Shown here: in pieces, positions 61,098 through 64,000 of the stretch
Numbering within the stretch: the first letter of the stretch is position 1
Layout: each line of letters opens with the position of its first letter
Source: UBA965 sp046303375
GTDB lineage: Bacteria; Chloroflexota; Chloroflexia; Chloroflexales; Roseiflexaceae
Length of the DNA: 64,000 bases
Assembly (NCBI GenBank): GCA_046303375.1
Contig: JBKCGB010000071.1
Span: forward strand, 1 to 64,000
Reading direction: 5' to 3'
The notes under the pieces: generated by a model
Database searches by the model: none
Seen by the model: only the letters and a program-made list of their open reading frames with translations
What the model was told of the DNA's origin: nothing
Translations under genes and position numbers: made by a program

Positions 61098-62249
61098 TTA
61101 GACACGGAGCGCCGCTGATTTGGCAATCACTTCGGCATGCAAAAATCGCTGAATGATGGGTGTTTGCGCAAGATACTCCAACAAAAATGCATCGTGACCA
61201 GCCGTAGAGTGCAACTCAGCAATTTCCACGTTACCCCCATTTGCACGCACAGCATCAGCTATTTTTAACGATTCACTCGTAGGGTACAACCAATCTGAGT
61301 CAAACGAAAGAATACAGGTAGGTTTGTGCCATCGACTCAACGCGGCCTGCAAGGATGGAAATCCTTGCGTGATATCCCAATAATCCATGGCTTTGGTGAT
61401 ATAGAGATAGCTATTGGCATCAAAGCGTTCGTTGAATCGGTGCGCTTGATGTGCCAGGTACGCATCAATTTCAAACTCTGGCGCCAACGAATATGCGGGT
61501 TGGGTGGTAGTACCATATCGTTGACCGAACCGGTGCTGCAACGAAGCATCACTGAGGTAGGTGATATGACCAATCATGCGTGCAACAGCTAATCCGTCAC
61601 ACGGTGGATCAGCCACGTCGTAGTAGCCATTGCACCATTTCGGATCACGCATAATCGCTTGACGACCAATTACGTTCCACGCCACTGCTTGTGCTTGATG
61701 GCTGGCACTCGTTGCTAATAGAATCGCACGATTGAGTCGAGAGGGATGCTGAGCCATCCATTCGATTGCCTGAAATCCCCCCATCGACCCACCTGCCACT
61801 GCATGGAGTTCTGCAATTCCAAGCATGTCGATGAGACGCACTTGTGCCATCACCATGTCACGTATAGTCACCACAGGGAAGTCTGCTGCGTAACGCCTTC
61901 CCGTCAATGGATTCAACGTCAACGGCCCACTGCTGCCCTTGCATCCACCCAACACATTGCTACAAATCACAAAGTACTTGTCCGTGTCGAATGCACGTCC
62001 CGGACCAACCATGGTATCCCACCAGCCTGGTTTACGATCATGTACGCTATGGTAGCCGGCAGCATGCGCATCACCAGAAAGTGCGTGCAACAACAGAATG
62101 GCGTTATCTCGTGCATCGTTGAGCGTACCGTATGTTTCATACGCAAGCGTCACTTCTGGCAAGATATCACCCGAACTCAGGCGCAATGGTTCATTGCTCG
62201 TAAAGTACTGTGTATGCACTATTCCTACACCGTGTTGGTTCATACGCAT
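61098..62249 (-). CDS. metX: Homoserine O-acetyltransferase
   Basis: A 383-residue alpha/beta-hydrolase enzyme acetylating homoserine. Seen: the nucleophile Ser in AGGSMGGFQA, HALSGDAHAAG near the N-terminus, catalytic Asp in SFDSDWLYPT and His in GHDAFLLE. The usual MetX TLAYETYGTLN is present. Start ATG 62249 or 62243, both near AAAGGTGG. The gene follows metY by 23 bases under the SAM-I riboswitch. Together they make homocysteine by direct sulfhydrylation. Confidence 0.94.
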   Translation of the reverse strand: MRMNQHGVGIVHTQYFTSNEPLRLSSGDILPEVTLAYETYGTLNDARDNAILLLHALSGDAHAAGYHSVHDRKPGWWDTMVGPGRAFDTDKYFVICSNVLGGCKGSSGPLTLNPLTGRRYAADFPVVTIRDMVMAQVRLIDMLGIAELHAVAGGSMGGFQAIEWMAQHPSRLNRAILLATSASHQAQAVAWNVIGRQAIMRDPKWCNGYYDVADPPCDGLAVARMIGHITYLSDASLQHRFGQRYGTTTQPAYSLAPEFEIDAYLAHQAHRFNERFDANSYLYITKAMDYWDITQGFPSLQAALSRWHKPTCILSFDSDWLYPTSESLKIADAVRANGGNVEIAELHSTAGHDAFLLEYLAQTPIIQRFLHAEVIAKSAALRV

Positions 62250-62272
62250 GCCACCTTTGCTACAGTCCTTTG

Positions 62273-63556
62273 CTAGATACTGGCAAGTGCCTGATCAATG
62301 TCTGCCAAAATATCACTCAAGGTTTCAATACCGATCGACAAGCGCACAAAATCCTCACTCACTCCGGTCAGTGTGAGCTCATCTGCAGTCAATTGGCTAT
62401 GCGTGGTTGATGCAGGGTGAATCGCCAAACTGCGCGCATCGCCGATATTTGCCACATGCGAAAAGAGTTTCAAGCGATTGATGAATTGCGTACCAGCCGC
62501 ACGGCCACCTTTGACACCAAAACCCAAAATGCCACTCTGTCCTTTGGGCATGTACTTTTGTGCCAGATGATAGCTCGGATGGTCGGCTAGACCGGGGTAG
62601 CGCACCCAGGCTACTTTGGGGTGGTTCTGCAGGTGCTTGGCAACAGCAAGTGCATTGCTACTGTGGCGCTCCATACGCAAGCCAAGTGTTTCGATGCCTT
62701 GCAACAACAAAAATGCATTGAATGGACTCAAGCAGGCACCCATATCACGCAACCCCTGCACACGTGCTTTGAGGATGTATGCAGGGGCACCGAGATCAGC
62801 ATAGACCAGTCCATGGTACGAGGCATCAGGTGTAGTCATTTCAGGAAAGCGTGCACTACGCCAGTTAAATTTGCCGCCATCAACCAGAATGCCACCAATC
62901 GAAGTCCCGTGCCCACCCATGTATTTGGTGACTGAGTGAACGATTAAATCTGCACCCCATTCGAACGGTCGGCACAAATACGGGGTAGCAGTAGTGGCAT
63001 CAACCATCACGGGCACCCCATGCTCATGTGCAATGGCGGCGATGGTTTCGAGATCAACAATATCAAGGCGCGGATTCCCAACCAACTCGAGATACACGAG
63101 TTTGGTACGACTATCGATTGCCTTACGAAATCCCTCGTGGTCTCGTGCATCTACAAATTTGGTAGTAACACCATATTTGGGCAATGTGTGCCGAAACAAA
63201 TTGTACGTCCCACCATACAAGTCACTCGATGAAATGATATTGTCACCGACACTTGCAATGTTGAGTACACCCAACGTCTGTGCGGCCTGCCCTGATGCCA
63301 GTGCAAGTGCTCCCACGCCCCCTTCGAGCGCTGCAATGCGCTGCTCCAGTACGTCGGTGGTTGGATTCATCAACCGGGTGTAGATGTTACCGAATTCTTG
63401 CAAACCAAAAAGGCGTGCCGCATGGTCGGTGTCTTTGAACTGATAGGACGTGGTCTGGTAAATTGGCACCGCACGTGATCCCGTGGTGGGGTCAGGGGTT
63501 TGGCCAGCATGCAGGGCTTTGGTCTCGAAGCCGTGAAATTCAGATGCTTGTGTCAT
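62273..63556 (-). CDS. metY: O-acetylhomoserine sulfhydrylase
   Basis: A 427-residue PLP enzyme of the Cys/Met metabolism family, converting O-acetylhomoserine and sulfide to homocysteine. Seen: FGNIYTRLMNPTTDVLEQRIAALEGG, ALASGQAAQTL, GGTYNLF, the PLP Lys in HSVTKYMGGHG, and NIGDARSLAIHPASTTHSQL. Length fits MetY (about 425-430) rather than the 390-residue MetB/MetC. GAGG lies upstream of the ATG. First gene downstream of the SAM-I riboswitch. Confidence 0.95.
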   Translation of the reverse strand: MTQASEFHGFETKALHAGQTPDPTTGSRAVPIYQTTSYQFKDTDHAARLFGLQEFGNIYTRLMNPTTDVLEQRIAALEGGVGALALASGQAAQTLGVLNIASVGDNIISSSDLYGGTYNLFRHTLPKYGVTTKFVDARDHEGFRKAIDSRTKLVYLELVGNPRLDIVDLETIAAIAHEHGVPVMVDATTATPYLCRPFEWGADLIVHSVTKYMGGHGTSIGGILVDGGKFNWRSARFPEMTTPDASYHGLVYADLGAPAYILKARVQGLRDMGACLSPFNAFLLLQGIETLGLRMERHSSNALAVAKHLQNHPKVAWVRYPGLADHPSYHLAQKYMPKGQSGILGFGVKGGRAAGTQFINRLKLFSHVANIGDARSLAIHPASTTHSQLTADELTLTGVSEDFVRLSIGIETLSDILADIDQALASI

Positions 63557-63574
63557 TGAAATACCTCAACGTAT

Positions 63575-63602
63575 AAAAAAGACTCTTGTCTGTAGACAAG
63601 AG
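63575..63602 (-). terminator. SAM-I riboswitch terminator
   Basis: On the minus strand CTCTTGTC and GACAAGAG flank a 4-base loop, followed by T and a run of six T. Its 5' arm can pair with the 3' strand of riboswitch helix P1 (GATGAGAG) to form the antiterminator. Confidence 0.88.
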
Positions 63603-63655
63603 CTTCAATCGTGGGTACTTCCAACTACAGTGCAATATAGTCAGCACGAGCCATG

Positions 63656-63792
<137 letters not shown>

Positions 63793-63815
63793 ATCGCCTA
63801 TTCAATTGTGCGTTT

Positions 63816-63844
63816 AGTATAGAGTACTCAATATGGGTTGTCAA
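63816..63844 (-). promoter_or_regulatory. Promoter of the SAM-I leader
   Basis: Minus-strand TTGACA (63839-63844), 17-base spacer, TATACT (63816-63821), 25 bases before the 5' edge of the riboswitch. A plus-strand TAGAAT (63852-63857) for the divergent gene lies beside it. Confidence 0.75.
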
Positions 63845-63886
63845 GTAATGGTAGAATATCGCAGACAACCAGCAAAGGTGGATGCG

Positions 63887-64000
63887 ATGAGCGGTATCTC
63901 AGAATTGCATGATATACGAATTCGTGAGCGCATGACGTTTAAGGCGCCGTGGTATGCGTTGCAAATCAACGCTACGGGGGTGATTACCTTTGCAAATCAG
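63887..64000 (+). CDS. Unknown protein, 5' part only
   Basis: An open frame starting ATG 63887, preceded by AAAGGTGG at 5-base spacing, runs off the window end after 38 codons. The visible end, WYALQINATGVITFANQ, looks like the opening of a PAS domain (GVITFAN), so a sensor protein is possible. Too short to assign. Divergent from metY. Confidence 0.5.
   Translation, partial: MSGISELHDIRIRERMTFKAPWYALQINATGVITFANQ

Overview
The window looks like a chromosomal segment of a Chloroflexota bacterium, class Chloroflexia the best guess. This is inferred from the mix of protein types: GT-C glycosyltransferases with beta-sandwich ectodomains, PAS/GAF kinases, Eis-like acetyltransferases and a SCO/PCuAC copper cluster. 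No rRNA or marker protein settles it. GC is moderate and even, genes are tightly packed on both strands, and I see no phage, IS element, integrase, CRISPR array, tRNA or rRNA. The two ends cut genes: the C-terminal part of 2-oxoglutarate dehydrogenase E1 on the left and the first 38 codons of an unknown gene on the right.

Layout. 1-10 kb is central metabolism: sucA'-sucB, pgk, an M16C metalloprotease, murA with a YggT-like membrane protein, and a reverse-strand HTH-purH-hisIE operon. 10-19 kb holds a sensor kinase and OmpR-type regulator followed by a thioredoxin-TPR protein, a GT4 glycosyltransferase, a lone DNA methyltransferase, a DoxX-like protein facing a LysR regulator, then metF-lysC. 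19-30 kb is the most accessory-looking part. It has a PhyH dioxygenase, an aldo/keto reductase, a 1013-residue kinase-M23-aminotransferase fusion, a divergent FAD amine/amino-acid oxidase, two DppB/DppC-type permeases (the second carrying a beta-propeller), a threonine-dehydratase-like enzyme and an MFS transporter. I read this as a possible salvage and catabolic set for a hydroxylated or phosphorylated amine.

30.8-33.3 kb is a copper-delivery operon (unknown membrane protein, SCO, PCuAC, cupredoxin-like, ankyrin), probably serving cytochrome oxidase assembly. Next come an aldo/keto reductase, a TerC protein and a 2247-residue secreted FN3-type protein. At 42 kb a promoter with a palindrome in its spacer drives a 17-codon ORF followed by two intrinsic terminators, then rsgA, a GNAT and three tandem Eis-like acetyltransferases. 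This leader is the best candidate for an undescribed regulatory arrangement.

47.8-58 kb (reverse strand) has a TrkH-like channel, citrate synthase, pgsA-trpA and three cell-surface glycosyltransferases. 58-64 kb has a fatty acid CoA ligase, a 57-residue membrane protein, an orphan anti-sigma-like protein behind a PHO-box-like repeat, and metY-metX under a SAM-I riboswitch with a clear terminator/antiterminator pair. Citrate synthase and SucAB fit an oxidative TCA cycle, and the copper genes fit aerobic respiration. metF, lysC, metX and metY together cover much of methionine synthesis.
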